NCBI GenBank assembly: GCA_020632995.1
Contig: JACKEN010000003.1
Coordinates: 372,001 to 436,000 of the forward strand
DNA: 64,000 nt
Direction: 5' to 3'
Source: Deltaproteobacteria bacterium
GTDB taxonomy: Bacteria > Myxococcota > Kuafuiibacteriia > Kuafuiibacteriales > Kuafuiibacteriaceae
The notes under the pieces were generated by a model that did not search any database, was not told where the DNA came from, and saw nothing but the letters and a program-made list of their open reading frames with translations. Below are positions 18,272 to 26,623 of this stretch, piece by piece. Numbering within the stretch: the stretch's first letter is position 1; every line of letters begins with the position of its first letter. Made by a program: the position numbers and the translations under genes.

Positions 18272-19033
18272 CTACTGCGCGCCGTCCATCCGGAATTGCT
18301 CCCAGGGACCGATCTGGTCGCGGTTGGCGTTCAGCTCGCCGTTGGACTCTGCCACCAGGTACTTCCCGTGCGCGCTCCGGAACGACACCGTGCCGTCGCC
18401 GTGCGACACCATCTGCCACTTCTCCCACGGGCCCACCCCGTCCCGGTTCGCGTTCGCGCGCCCGTCGCCCTCCGCCACCAGGTACTTGCCGTGGTGGCTC
18501 TGGAAGGTCACCGTGCCGTCGGGGTTCTGCGTGAGGATCCACTTCTCCCACGGCCCCACCGCCTTGCGGTCGGCGCGGGCCCGGCCGTCCGCTTCGGCCA
18601 CGACGAACGTGCCGTGCGCGGTGCGCAGTGAGACGAGGCGGTTCGGGGCCGGGGGCGGAGGAGGCGGGCTCCCCCCGCCGCCGTCGGCGCCCACGATGCT
18701 GTACAGGACCCCGCCGTTCACCAGCACCTGCTTCTTCCAGAGGTCGAGCTGCACGCTCGCTCCGTCCGACTTCCTCAGGTACACCGACCACTCGTCGCGG
18801 TTCTCCTCGGTGAAGGTCGCGTGGGGGCTCGAGCTGCCCGCTTTGTACTCGGCCCACGCCCGCGGACCCGACTCCCGAAAGGACCCGCCGCTCCCGCCGG
18901 CCCCCACGTAGAAGACCGCGCTCGCGTCTGGCCCTTTGACCTGGGCCGACGCGGGCTTGGGCAGGGCGACGAGCAGCCCCGCAGCCACGACGAGCGCGGC
19001 GAGGGTGAGTAAGGGGTTGGATTGGGTGCGCAT
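18272..19033 (-). CDS. Secreted fascin-like beta-trefoil protein
   Basis: A 253-aa secreted protein with a clear signal peptide (residues 1-31, ending PASA). The middle part (about 32-125) is a small domain with YVGAGGSGGSFRESGPRAWAE and WSVYLRKSDGASVQLDLWKK, followed by a Gly/Pro linker. The C-terminal half contains three repeats of about 42 residues, each with VSLRTAHGTFVVAEADG-like and GPWEKW motifs: the fascin/actin-crosslinking-like beta-trefoil. Such trefoils often bind carbohydrates or proteins. The start is the ATG at 19033, preceded by GGAGGA. There is no operon partner. Confidence 0.85.
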   Translation of the reverse strand: MRTQSNPLLTLAALVVAAGLLVALPKPASAQVKGPDASAVFYVGAGGSGGSFRESGPRAWAEYKAGSSSPHATFTEENRDEWSVYLRKSDGASVQLDLWKKQVLVNGGVLYSIVGADGGGGSPPPPPPAPNRLVSLRTAHGTFVVAEADGRARADRKAVGPWEKWILTQNPDGTVTFQSHHGKYLVAEGDGRANANRDGVGPWEKWQMVSHGDGTVSFRSAHGKYLVAESNGELNANRDQIGPWEQFRMDGAQ

Positions 19034-19172
19034 GGGGTCCTCCGGGGGCTGGGGCTCCGCAGAGCCGTGCTCATCGTTTCCAGCCCTGTTACGGAATCGG
19101 GCGCACCGCCCCCTCATCGACGAGCAATCCTTCCACCTCCCGGTGGAGCCGCCCCGCGGTAACCGTGGCGCG

Positions 19173-19535
19173 CTACTGGCGTCCGCCGGTGACCGTGACC
19201 TGGGTCGTCTCGCCGGCCACGACGTCGGCGGTGCCCTCGATGAGGTCGAACAGGCCCGTCGGCCCTTCGCCGGCGACCTCGTAGAAGTACTTGCCGGGCT
19301 CGAGCTCGGTGAAGGAGACCACCCCCGCGCTGTCGGTCCGGTCGGTGTAGTCGTACTCGTTGCGGTCGAAGGTCGCCTGGTCGGCGGCGACGTACACGTC
19401 GTTCCCGGAGCTCGGCTGGCCGCTCTGCAGGTATGTGATGACGAGGTCTCCGGTCTGCCCGCAGGCGCAGAGCACGCTCGCGATCAAGACCGCGCCGAGG
19501 CACGAGAGGGTCGTTTTCAGGGCTCGATGTCTCAT
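19173..19535 (-). CDS. Small lipoprotein with transthyretin-like beta domain
   Basis: A 120-aa protein with a signal peptide and a lipobox-like LCAC (Cys25). The mature part (GQTGDLVITYLQSGQPSSGN to the end) is a single all-beta domain in which TDSAGVVSFTELEPGKYFYE matches the Cna-B/transthyretin-like pattern of surface and periplasmic proteins. Function unknown. Its upstream side faces the divergent gene at 19732, so both promoters must lie in 19536-19731. Confidence 0.7.
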   Translation of the reverse strand: MRHRALKTTLSCLGAVLIASVLCACGQTGDLVITYLQSGQPSSGNDVYVAADQATFDRNEYDYTDRTDSAGVVSFTELEPGKYFYEVAGEGPTGLFDLIEGTADVVAGETTQVTVTGGRQ

Positions 19536-19731
19536 CGTCGGGACCTCCGGTTCGCGTGTAGACAGACCGGGGTGTCCCGGTAGGGAGAGACCCTAGCAGG
19601 ACCGCGTGGGGATTGCATGGCCTCGAGTAGCCTCGTTCCGAGGCACGGCGCCGAGGCCCCGTCGCTTTGCCGACGGTCCCGGACGCAATGCGTTGATCGC
19701 GCGCCCGCGGCTGTCGATTGCTCTGCGCGTC

Positions 19732-20985
19732 ATGGCATGTCTTCGGAGCCCGACCCTCTGGGTGCTGGCCGTCTCCACCTGCCTGACGACCTCCGCCCGG
19801 GAGGCCGCCGCGGGTGAGTCCAGCCCCACCTTCAAGATAGCGCTCAGCGGCCGGCTGCTGGACAGCCTCTCCACCGACGCTGCGACCCTCGAGGAGCTGT
19901 CGCCCGGGGCCGCGGTGCGGGCCCTGGAGAGCGACGGTGAGCGCCTCCGGGTGGTCACCCCCAGCGGGGCGGTGGGTTGGATCTCCACCTTCATCCTCGC
20001 CGACAGCGCCCAACTCCGGGTGCGCAAGGCCGCGCAGCTCCACCGGAGCATCAGCAAGGATGAGTACCGCGCGCCCCGCGACCCCATGGGCCCCCTCGCC
20101 GTGGGTACCCCGCTGACCCGCCTCGGGGTGGACCGTCGCGCGGCGGCGGTGAAGGTGCGGACCGCGGAGGGCAAGACCGGCTACGTGCACCCGTGGGCGG
20201 TGGAGCCCGCGGCCCCTCTGGCCCTGCCTGAGTACGCCGCGCCGGTCCCTGAGTACCTCGACCGTGCGCAGCTCGACGCCCTGGTCCGTGAGGCCGAGCG
20301 CATCGCCCTGGAGGCTCGCTTCGGCGCGCCGGCGGTGGCCAGCCCCAAGAGCGCCGCTCGACCTTGGGCCCGCTGGACCCACGTGGTCACGGTGGACGAG
20401 GGCCGGCGCTACTCAGGCTTCGAAGTTGAGTTCGCGAGCGGTGAGGCCAGGGCCAAGGCGGCGAAGCTCCTCGGCGAGGGCGACTGGAGCCTGGTGGACC
20501 GCCTGCCCCTGGCCGCCCAGGTGCGCGCGTTGGAGCTGGCGCCCCTGGAGTGGCTCGACGCGCAGCTCCGCCGCGCGATCTCGCCCAATGGCGGCAGCGA
20601 GTGGTTCCGCGGCGGCGTGCTCCTCGCCTTCTTCGTGGGGCTCACGGTGCTCACCTTCTTCGTCCTGACCCTGCCGAGCATGGCGCTCCTGAAGGTCCGC
20701 CCCCTCTCCAACGGCGTGGTGATTCTCGCCTCGGTGCTGCTGATCGGCGCCCTGGCCTACGGCTGGTACCTGCTCGTGGTGCTCCAGCTCCTGCAAGACA
20801 CCCAGTGGCTCTCCATGGTGGTGATGGCCACGCTGGGCGTCGCCGCCCTCAAGCTCATCGAGGATCAGGTCAGCGAGAACCGGTGCCCCTATTGCCACGT
20901 CATGGACCAGGTCGAGACCGTCGAGCACGAGCACGGCCCAAGCCAGCATCGAACCGAGCAGCGTGACCGATCAGCGAAGCCCTGA
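19732..20985 (+). CDS. Membrane protein with periplasmic SH3-like domain and C-terminal CxxC
   Basis: A 417-aa protein if the ATG at 19732 is used; in-frame GTG starts from 19606 would add up to 42 residues and no ribosome site decides. It has a signal peptide, then a bacterial SH3-like domain (about residues 40-160) with GAVRALESDGERLRVVTPSG and VGWIS. A helical region follows, then three transmembrane helices (about residues 300-390), and a cytoplasmic tail with CPYC (in ENRCPYCHVMDQ). Bacterial SH3 domains usually bind cell-wall peptides or proteins. The role is unknown; the CxxC could bind zinc or act in thiol exchange. Confidence 0.75.
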   Translation: MACLRSPTLWVLAVSTCLTTSAREAAAGESSPTFKIALSGRLLDSLSTDAATLEELSPGAAVRALESDGERLRVVTPSGAVGWISTFILADSAQLRVRKAAQLHRSISKDEYRAPRDPMGPLAVGTPLTRLGVDRRAAAVKVRTAEGKTGYVHPWAVEPAAPLALPEYAAPVPEYLDRAQLDALVREAERIALEARFGAPAVASPKSAARPWARWTHVVTVDEGRRYSGFEVEFASGEARAKAAKLLGEGDWSLVDRLPLAAQVRALELAPLEWLDAQLRRAISPNGGSEWFRGGVLLAFFVGLTVLTFFVLTLPSMALLKVRPLSNGVVILASVLLIGALAYGWYLLVVLQLLQDTQWLSMVVMATLGVAALKLIEDQVSENRCPYCHVMDQVETVEHEHGPSQHRTEQRDRSAKP

Positions 20986-21045
20986 GGACAGCCTGGATCT
21001 GACGTGCGACAATAGGGTGGCACCCGCCCCATCGCGTAGTTTCGG

Positions 21046-22623
21046 CTACTTGGAAGCGGCCAGGGCGGCCTTGTAGGCCGCCGGCGTGACGTCAGCCGCG
21101 GTCAGCCCGTAGACATCGCGGTGGGTGCCGAGGCGCGTGAAGGCCCAGGCGAGGTAGGCGTTCGCATCAATCCCGAGGGCGCGGCAGGTGGCGACGATGC
21201 CGAGGAGCGTCGCCATTCGATGAGCCCCTTCGGTGCTGCCCGCGAAGAGGCGGTTGTAGCGGAACTTGGCGACGTTCTGGAACTCTCGCTCGGTGGCGGA
21301 GTTGTCGATGGGGATCTGTGGGTGGTCGACGAACCGAAAGAGGGCCTGCCAATGGGCGCGGTAGTAGCGGATGACCTTGGCCAGTTCGTCGTTGGGAGTG
21401 AGCCCCGGCTCGACGGCGTCCATCCACGCTCGGAGTTTCTCTTTGATCGGGGGGATCTTCTCCTGTCGCCACTTCCGGAGCGCATCATCCGTGAGGCCGT
21501 TCCGGCGCGCCTCTTCCTCAGCCACGTACATGGCCGAGATGAAACCTCCCGCCTCCTTGGCGAGGACGGGCTGCGACGTCTCGGCGGCTTGTAGCTTCCG
21601 GCGGCCATGCGCGTTGCATCCCGCCTCGATGATGTCACCGTTCTCGAAGAGCGCGTTGTGCCGGTGCTCCGCGTCCGCGACGAGGATGCCCTTGAAGCCG
21701 GAGAGCTTGCTCACGAGGGCGTCGCTGCCCTTGTGTGGCTCGTACTGAAGGACAACCTGCCGTCCGTTCTGATAGGCCTCCAGGTAGCCGTTGTGGCTGC
21801 CTGGCAGCTTCGGGACGAGGACCTTGAGCCCGGTCGCGTCGGTGGCCATCCACTCGCCCGCGAGCAACTGCTTCCAATGTTCTCCGTCCACCGGACCGAG
21901 GATGTCGGCGGCACGCTCGAGCTGCGTGACAAGGTAGCTCATAGCGACCTTGATTCCACGGCTCACGAGGTCCCGGCGGATCCGGTCCAGGGGAACGAGG
22001 AGGACAAAGTGCTGGTGGAGAAGCCAAGCGAGCCACTCGCAGGTGGCCTTGCTTCGCGAAAAGGGGGCGGGCAGAGACCTCGCGGTCGTGCGCTCACCGC
22101 AAGCTCGACAGCAGACGGTCTTGCGGTGGACGACGCGGCGGCGCTGGTGCTCCTGGACGACATGGAGCTTGGTCTCCACGACCTCGTCGACAGGGTCGAG
22201 CGCGTCGCTGCCGCAGCGTCCGCAGGCATCCGGCGTGCGACGGTGAACGTCGGGCTCGAGATGTTCAGGGACCGGCTTTCGCCCCGTGGGGCGGGGCGGC
22301 TTGTGCGGCTTGGGCGCCTTCTCAGGAGGCGTCGGTGGCATCGGCCGGTCGTCGAAGCGCGCCTTCGCGTCGCCACCGAGCTCAACGGGTGGCGGCGGGG
22401 CGGGCGAGTCCTCAGATGGGCCCCGCGAGGTCCTTGCGCGCTGCTTCCGCTGAGCGACCGCGAGCAGCTCCACCAGGCGGTCGTTCCCTTGCGCCACCAA
22501 GTCCGCGAGACGCCCCACCTCGCGGGTCAACGTCTCTATTCGGGCGTTGGCTTCGTCCAGCTGGCGTTGAGTGCGGCCAAGGTGCGTACGCAGCTCAGCG
22601 TTCTCCTGGCGGAGCGCCTGCAT
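21046..22623 (-). CDS. tnpC: IS66 family transposase (TnpC)
   Basis: A 525-aa DDE transposase. The order is an N-terminal coiled-coil/leucine-zipper-like segment (ELRTHLGRTQRQLDEANARI), a zinc-finger domain (CGRCGSD and CCRACGERT), the central IS66 catalytic domain (WMATDATGLKVL with the first Asp, LVADAEHRHNALFENGDI, CNAHGRRKL), and the C-terminal DDE end (IDNSATEREFQNVAKFRYNR, with the catalytic Glu in TERE). The length is normal for the family and the frame is intact, so it may be functional. The start is uncertain: ATG at 22623, or GTG at 22647, which would sit closer to the end of tnpB. Confidence 0.95.
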   Translation of the reverse strand: MQALRQENAELRTHLGRTQRQLDEANARIETLTREVGRLADLVAQGNDRLVELLAVAQRKQRARTSRGPSEDSPAPPPPVELGGDAKARFDDRPMPPTPPEKAPKPHKPPRPTGRKPVPEHLEPDVHRRTPDACGRCGSDALDPVDEVVETKLHVVQEHQRRRVVHRKTVCCRACGERTTARSLPAPFSRSKATCEWLAWLLHQHFVLLVPLDRIRRDLVSRGIKVAMSYLVTQLERAADILGPVDGEHWKQLLAGEWMATDATGLKVLVPKLPGSHNGYLEAYQNGRQVVLQYEPHKGSDALVSKLSGFKGILVADAEHRHNALFENGDIIEAGCNAHGRRKLQAAETSQPVLAKEAGGFISAMYVAEEEARRNGLTDDALRKWRQEKIPPIKEKLRAWMDAVEPGLTPNDELAKVIRYYRAHWQALFRFVDHPQIPIDNSATEREFQNVAKFRYNRLFAGSTEGAHRMATLLGIVATCRALGIDANAYLAWAFTRLGTHRDVYGLTAADVTPAAYKAALAASK

Positions 22624-22697
22624 GCTGCCCTGCGGCCCGTGCGCCACGGCGCCAAGCAGATCACGGTAGATCTTCGATGTCGATCCCCCGGAGCGTG

Positions 22698-23048
22698 TCA
22701 GGTCGACTTGCGGCGGTACCACCGCCGGCGCTCGGCGGCGAGGTCGATACCCGCCAGCAGTGCCGCCAGAGTGGCTGGGTCCACCGCGACCTGCCGCGCA
22801 CCCTCGGGCGCGGTCGGCAGCTCGAAGGTTCCTCGTTCCAGTCGCTTGCTGAACAGGCACCAGCCCGAGCCGTCGAACCAGACCATCTTGCAGAGCCTCC
22901 GACGCCGGTTGAAGAACAGGTAGAGGTGGCCGCTGAGGGGCTCGAGACCGAGCCGTCGCGCCGCGCCCGCCAACGAGTTGAAGGAGCCACGCATGTCGAC
23001 GGGTTCCATACCGACGAAGATGCGGACTCCCGGTCCGAGACTCAGCAT
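22698..23048 (-). CDS. tnpB: IS66 family accessory protein TnpB
   Basis: A 116-aa IS66 Orf2 protein. It has the family core MRGSFNSLAGAARRLGLEPL, GHLYLFFNRRRRLCKMVWFD and GFCLFSKRLERGTF-like sequence (here GWCLFSKRLERGTFELP). It is needed together with TnpA and TnpC for transposition in characterised IS66 elements, though its molecular action is not known. The start overlaps the end of tnpA by 7 nt, as is usual in these operons. Confidence 0.93.
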   Translation of the reverse strand: MLSLGPGVRIFVGMEPVDMRGSFNSLAGAARRLGLEPLSGHLYLFFNRRRRLCKMVWFDGSGWCLFSKRLERGTFELPTAPEGARQVAVDPATLAALLAGIDLAAERRRWYRRKST

Positions 23049-23356
23049 TCGACGGCAACCCGCAGGAGCCGGAGGAGCGCGGCCTCATCGAAGTCCGCGC
23101 CCACCTCGACCTCGACGCGCCCCGCCCGGACGACGAACGTGGCCCCGCGCTTCGGCGCCCCCGGGGCAACCAGTTCGAGGAGCCGGATCGGCGACCGTAC
23201 TGGCGCTCGGTCCCGAAGGGCCAGCCACCAGCAGTGGAGCGAGCGGCCGTCGACTCCGTTCGACCGCGCCCAGTCGCGCCGGCTCATGCCGCTGGCCTCG
23301 GCCGCCGCCAGGCAGGTGAGCGCGTCCGTCTCGTCCAGGATCTTCCGTCGTGCCAT
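23042..23356 (-). CDS. tnpA: IS66 family accessory protein TnpA
   Basis: A 104-aa protein with an N-terminal helix-turn-helix (GMSRRDWARSNGVDGRSLHC) and a short C-terminal basic and beta-rich part ending VEC. This matches the IS66 TnpA-type accessory protein, usually the first gene of the element. The start is the ATG at 23356. It overlaps tnpB by 7 nt. Confidence 0.85.
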   Translation of the reverse strand: MARRKILDETDALTCLAAAEASGMSRRDWARSNGVDGRSLHCWWLALRDRAPVRSPIRLLELVAPGAPKRGATFVVRAGRVEVEVGADFDEAALLRLLRVAVEC

Positions 23357-23411
23357 TGGGGGCGAGCAGCATGGGCGAGGGCCGCGGGGCTACGCCACCG
23401 GGCTTCGCTGA

Positions 23412-23645
23412 TGGGTCACCGAGCAGCGCACCCGCGACGTCCACGTCGGCCGCGATGTCAAAGAGTACGAGCGCACCCGCCTCGACGGGGAGCGGGTCAA
23501 GGTCCGCGAGACCACCGACCACTACGAGCGCCGCGCCTACGATCAGAAGGTCACCGACCGCAGCTTCACCATCCACCGCGCCTGCCGCGCGTGTCAGCGG
23601 GGCTGGGCGATCCACGGCAAGACCACCGTGCTCGGGCACGTCTGA
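23412..23645 (+). pseudogene. Truncated coding fragment at the IS66 right end
   Basis: From just after the IS end to the TGA at 23643 the plus strand encodes about 77 good-quality residues, including RDVHVGRDVKEYERTRLDGE, RRAYDQKVTDRSFTIHRACR and CQRGWAIHGKTTVLGHV. It has no start codon, and a stop (TGA, 23409) lies directly upstream in frame. It is most likely the C-terminal remnant of a gene cut by the insertion or a later deletion. A C-x2-C pair (CRAC) and basic charge suggest nucleic-acid or metal binding, but the family is not recognised. Confidence 0.5.
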
Positions 23646-23787
23646 GCTCGGGTTGGACGCGCCTGTGTGCCGCCACGGCCACCGCATCGACATCCGCAAC
23701 ATCAAGCGCCCCATCGTGGCGCTCACCTCCCACGGCGACAACATCACCCCGACCGCGCAGGCCCTGAACTGGATCCTCGAGCTCTAA
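23646..23787 (+). pseudogene. Second coding fragment, another frame
   Basis: In a different frame from the previous fragment, the residues CRHGHRIDIRNIKRPIVALT and SHGDNITPTAQALNWILEL run to a TAA at 23785. They read like the true C-terminus of a protein, possibly the same original gene with one frameshift near 23643, or a separate gene tail. There is no start codon or ribosome site. Confidence 0.35.
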
Positions 23788-23797
23788 GTTGGCTCCA

Positions 23798-24310
23798 TCA
23801 CCGGAGAAGGAGCTCGGCGCTTCCGTGCCCGCGGGTAGACACGCTCTGCATCTGGTGCACGAGCACGTCGAACATCGTATCGGCGCCCTCAGCCCACGAC
23901 GCCGCGATCTCCGGAAAGGGATCTTCGCCTTCCCGCTCCTCCTCGAGCCATGAATGGAGGATCTCGGAGCCGAGGTATGGCCGTGACTCGGCCGAACCTT
24001 CCCAAATGATCGTGTATGGGTAGTCGAGACCAAACCCGCCAAAGAGGCAGTCGTCGAAGCTGTGAAAGGACGAACCGAAATAGCCACCCGGACCGTTCAC
24101 GGCCTCGCCCATGGCACAAAAGAAACCGAGCAATCCATCTACGAGGCTACCCTCGAGCACGATTGTCCGGTCTGGCCGCGGAGCGACCCGGCCGCGAGCC
24201 GCATTCTCGAAGTGATGAGTGCAGGCGGCTCTCAGCCACACTTTTCGATCACCGGCATCCTGGTCGCGCCACAGCCCCGTCACCGGTGGAGGGAAGACGA
24301 AGCGTTTCAT
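23798..24310 (-). CDS. Barstar-like protein (orphan RNase inhibitor fold)
   Basis: A 170-aa protein. Residues 48-114 match the barstar family pattern: TIVLEGSLVDGLLGFFCAMG, then GYFGSSFHSFDDCLFGGFG and YTIIWEGSAESRPYLG, equivalent to the helix that plugs barnase-type RNases and the following strand. About 40 extra residues at each end are not part of the core. The start is the ATG at 24310. No barnase-like toxin gene is visible next to it; the neighbours are IS66 debris on one side and a CPBP protease on the other. It could be an immunity protein left behind by a lost toxin, or an orphan used against toxins of competitors. Confidence 0.7.
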   Translation of the reverse strand: MKRFVFPPPVTGLWRDQDAGDRKVWLRAACTHHFENAARGRVAPRPDRTIVLEGSLVDGLLGFFCAMGEAVNGPGGYFGSSFHSFDDCLFGGFGLDYPYTIIWEGSAESRPYLGSEILHSWLEEEREGEDPFPEIAASWAEGADTMFDVLVHQMQSVSTRGHGSAELLLR

Positions 24311-24473
24311 AGCCGCGAGGCTAGCTGCGGCGGCGTAGGAAGCACAAGATCTTATGACTTTCCTCACGCCCAGCCCAAGTACGAAGTCGAATTTCCCACG
24401 CTGCGAGACACACTCGCGTTGCCCCAGCCCCAGCTCCAGCTCGGTGGCCAGGACGACCCGCCGGAGAACTAAG

Positions 24474-25145
24474 TTAGAGCCAGCCGAGGACGGACCAGTT
24501 GAGGAAGTGAGCGACCGATGAGGGGACGGTGGAGCCGCTGCGCTCGCGGGCCAGCCCCCAGATCACGCCCCAGAGCACGTTCCCAAGGAAGCCCATGGGC
24601 GAGAAGTTGACGTGGTAGGCGGCAAAGATCAGCGAGGTGATGCCGATTGCGAGGGCGGGGCCAAAGCGAGCGCGGAGCCCGGGCTGGAGGTAGCCCCGGA
24701 ACAACACCTCCTCACCGAATACGACGTGGATGCCGACCAGGACGATCACGAGGCGCTGGCGGGTGCTGTAGCCGATGGCGGCCTGCCAGATATCCGAGAC
24801 CGGGTCTCCGTCGATCGCGAAGCGGACTGCGATCACCACGAGGCCTGCGGCGAAGACAGCGACGCCGGTCAGGAGGTTTCGCCTGAGCCCCTCGCGTGAG
24901 AAGCCGAGGTCCTTCCAGGTCACCTTGGCGATCTTGACAAGGAACAGGAGCACGAATCCCACGGCCATCAACGCGAGGATCGCTTGCTCCAGCAACTCCG
25001 GATTGCTGCCTGTCTTGCGGGGGAGGTCCGCGGTGAGCAGGGGCCGGAGCACTCCGAGGAGCACGGCTCCGAAGATCAGCATACGCAAGATCACGAGTCC
25101 GTGCGCCCAAGCCAGCTGCTTGGTGCTCCCATAGTCCCATCGCAT
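24474..25145 (-). CDS. CPBP family intramembrane metalloprotease
   Basis: A 223-aa membrane protein with about seven hydrophobic helices. It has the three CPBP (Abi/Rce1-like) motifs: EEVLFR with Glu145, Glu146 and Arg150; FAAYH with Phe174 and His178; and a third-helix Asn near residue 189 (GFLGNVLWG). The family includes prenyl-protein proteases and bacteriocin self-immunity proteins. The start is the ATG at 25145, since earlier in-frame starts give a basic non-membrane leader. It is encoded in the same direction as the barstar-like gene, 163 nt upstream of it. Confidence 0.88.
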   Translation of the reverse strand: MRWDYGSTKQLAWAHGLVILRMLIFGAVLLGVLRPLLTADLPRKTGSNPELLEQAILALMAVGFVLLFLVKIAKVTWKDLGFSREGLRRNLLTGVAVFAAGLVVIAVRFAIDGDPVSDIWQAAIGYSTRQRLVIVLVGIHVVFGEEVLFRGYLQPGLRARFGPALAIGITSLIFAAYHVNFSPMGFLGNVLWGVIWGLARERSGSTVPSSVAHFLNWSVLGWL

Positions 25146-25356
25146 GTCGCGTCCGACAACTTGCGTTGCGGCGAGGTTCCCTGCCACCTGCCGCTCTCTG
25201 CGATGATGCGTCGGAGCCCAGCGCGTGGACCGCACGATGTGCGAGGAGCCTGCGGCGCGGTCCCGTGCGAGGGGTGCGACGCGGGCCGTTCTCGCCATGA
25301 TGAGGCGCGTGGGCGATCCCTGATGTAGACCAGGGCCCGCGCCCCCGGGCCCGGCT

Positions 25357-25372
25357 GCGGACTCGAGTCCGC
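25357..25372. repeat. Perfect 16-bp palindrome
   Basis: GCGGACTCGAGTCCGC reads the same on both strands. It lies in the 287-bp region between the divergent CPBP and lipoprotein genes, 61 nt before the lipoprotein start. It could be an operator for a dimeric regulator or a small hairpin; no regulator gene is adjacent. Confidence 0.55.
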
Positions 25373-25432
25373 GCGGCAGGGGCGGTACGTCTGGCGGTCG
25401 GTCCTGGCCCCGAACTTGCTCGACTCAGCGCG

Positions 25433-26569
25433 GTGCGGATCCCGATCCTGCTCTCACTCACGGTGCTCATTGGCTGCGGCGGTGTGACCTCCGACCCGCT
25501 TGGGCTCGATGCCGGGGGCGACGCGGGCGCGCTGGCCGATGCGTCGCCATTCGACGCCGCGTCGCTGGACGCGGGCTCCACCCTGGACCTGAAGCCGTTG
25601 CCGCGCGGGGTGTTCGAGTCGACCGTCGGCCTGCGCACGCCGAGCTCCGACGTGGTTGGGGATCGCAGCCCGGACCCGCTCACCGGGGTGATGCTGAAGG
25701 TGCCGTGGGATCTGTGTGAGCAGGACTGCTTGCTCGACACCATCGAGGGCCAGCTCGACGCGGCCCACGCCCGCGGCCTCCAAGCCTCACTGATCGTGCT
25801 CGACGCGTTCAACGCGCCCGCGCGCGTCCTCGAGCGGTGTGCGCGCTTCGAGTACTCGTTCCGCGGTGAGCCGAAGCAGATGTGCCTGCCCTGGGACGAG
25901 GTCTACCTCGAGGAGAAGGCCAGCTTGCTCTCTGCGCTGGGCGCGCGCTTCGACGACCACCCGGCGCTCGCCTACGTTTACTTCACCGGGGCGTGCGCCA
26001 CCAACGGAGCGGAGGGGCACTGCCGGGTCGACGAGGCGGGTTACACCGCCGCGGGCTACACCGAGGCGCGCCTCGTGGAGGCCTACCTGCGGATCATGCG
26101 CGCGCAGCGGGCGGCGTTCCCACGAACCCCGATCGCCTTCGAGGTGCACGCGATCTTCGGCCGCGCCGAGCCGTGGGCTTCATTGTGGGACGAAGTGAAG
26201 GCCAGCGGTCGGGTCGGGGTCGCCGCGTGGTGGTGCGCCGAGCGGCTGTCGCTGTCCGGCGACGAGATCACCCCGGTCTGGGGCCTCGTACAGGAGGCGG
26301 CCACGTCCGCCTTCAGCGTGTGTCAGACGGTGGGGAGCTTCTCGAGCCAGCCCTACCGCTTCTCGGACCCCGCCCAGGGCTTCGACTACGGGACCGAGAC
26401 GGACTGGGACGCGGCGGATGTGAACCAGGCCTTCGAGCAGACCATGGACTGGGCTCAGGGGCGGGCCAGCCACGGCGGTCAGGGCCCGATCGTGCCGTTC
26501 TCGGTGCTCGAGCCCTGGAGCCAGGATGTCGTCAACCCGGCCTTCGTCGACCGGCTTCGCACCTGGTGA
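25433..26569 (+). CDS. Lipoprotein with (beta/alpha)-barrel glycosidase-like domain
   Basis: A 378-aa lipoprotein (lipobox LIGC, Cys15) with an Asp/Ala/Gly linker (LDAGGDAGALADASPFDAAS) of the kind frequent in Myxococcota. The remaining 320 residues look like a TIM barrel of the glycoside hydrolase superfamily: GVMLKVPWDLCEQDCLLDTI, GLQASLIVLDAFNAPARVL, FDDHPALAYVYFTGACATNG, PIAFEVHAIFGRAEPW, VAAWWCAERLSL. Cys pairs probably form disulfides. Whether the catalytic acids are kept cannot be shown by eye. The start is the GTG at 25433; no strong ribosome site is visible. It ends convergently with the alpha-2-macroglobulin gene. Confidence 0.7.
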   Translation: MRIPILLSLTVLIGCGGVTSDPLGLDAGGDAGALADASPFDAASLDAGSTLDLKPLPRGVFESTVGLRTPSSDVVGDRSPDPLTGVMLKVPWDLCEQDCLLDTIEGQLDAAHARGLQASLIVLDAFNAPARVLERCARFEYSFRGEPKQMCLPWDEVYLEEKASLLSALGARFDDHPALAYVYFTGACATNGAEGHCRVDEAGYTAAGYTEARLVEAYLRIMRAQRAAFPRTPIAFEVHAIFGRAEPWASLWDEVKASGRVGVAAWWCAERLSLSGDEITPVWGLVQEAATSAFSVCQTVGSFSSQPYRFSDPAQGFDYGTETDWDAADVNQAFEQTMDWAQGRASHGGQGPIVPFSVLEPWSQDVVNPAFVDRLRTW

Positions 26570-26623
26570 GTCACTCGCGGGAAGGTGTGCCGAGCAGGCC
26601 AGGCTCGAGGATGGCGCGGGCAG

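Larger units (their letters stand above)
21016..23399 (-). mobile_element. IS66-family insertion sequence
   Basis: The element contains the three typical IS66 genes in the order tnpA-tnpB-tnpC, all on the minus strand. Likely ends share GGTGGC: plus-strand 21016-21021 and its complement at 23394-23399, each followed inward by a GC-rich stretch with CCCC. The ends match only in part and no 8-bp target duplication is seen (GACAATAG on the left, GGGCTTCG on the right), so the boundaries are approximate or one flank has been rearranged. A truncated coding fragment begins directly at the right end. Confidence 0.8.

Noticed and set aside
23350..23640. Plus-strand frame starting opposite tnpA, considered as a fusion gene into the fragment at 23646-23787
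   Set aside because: The part before about 23646 is Ser/Ala/Pro-rich shadow sequence; protein-like sequence in that stretch is in another frame.
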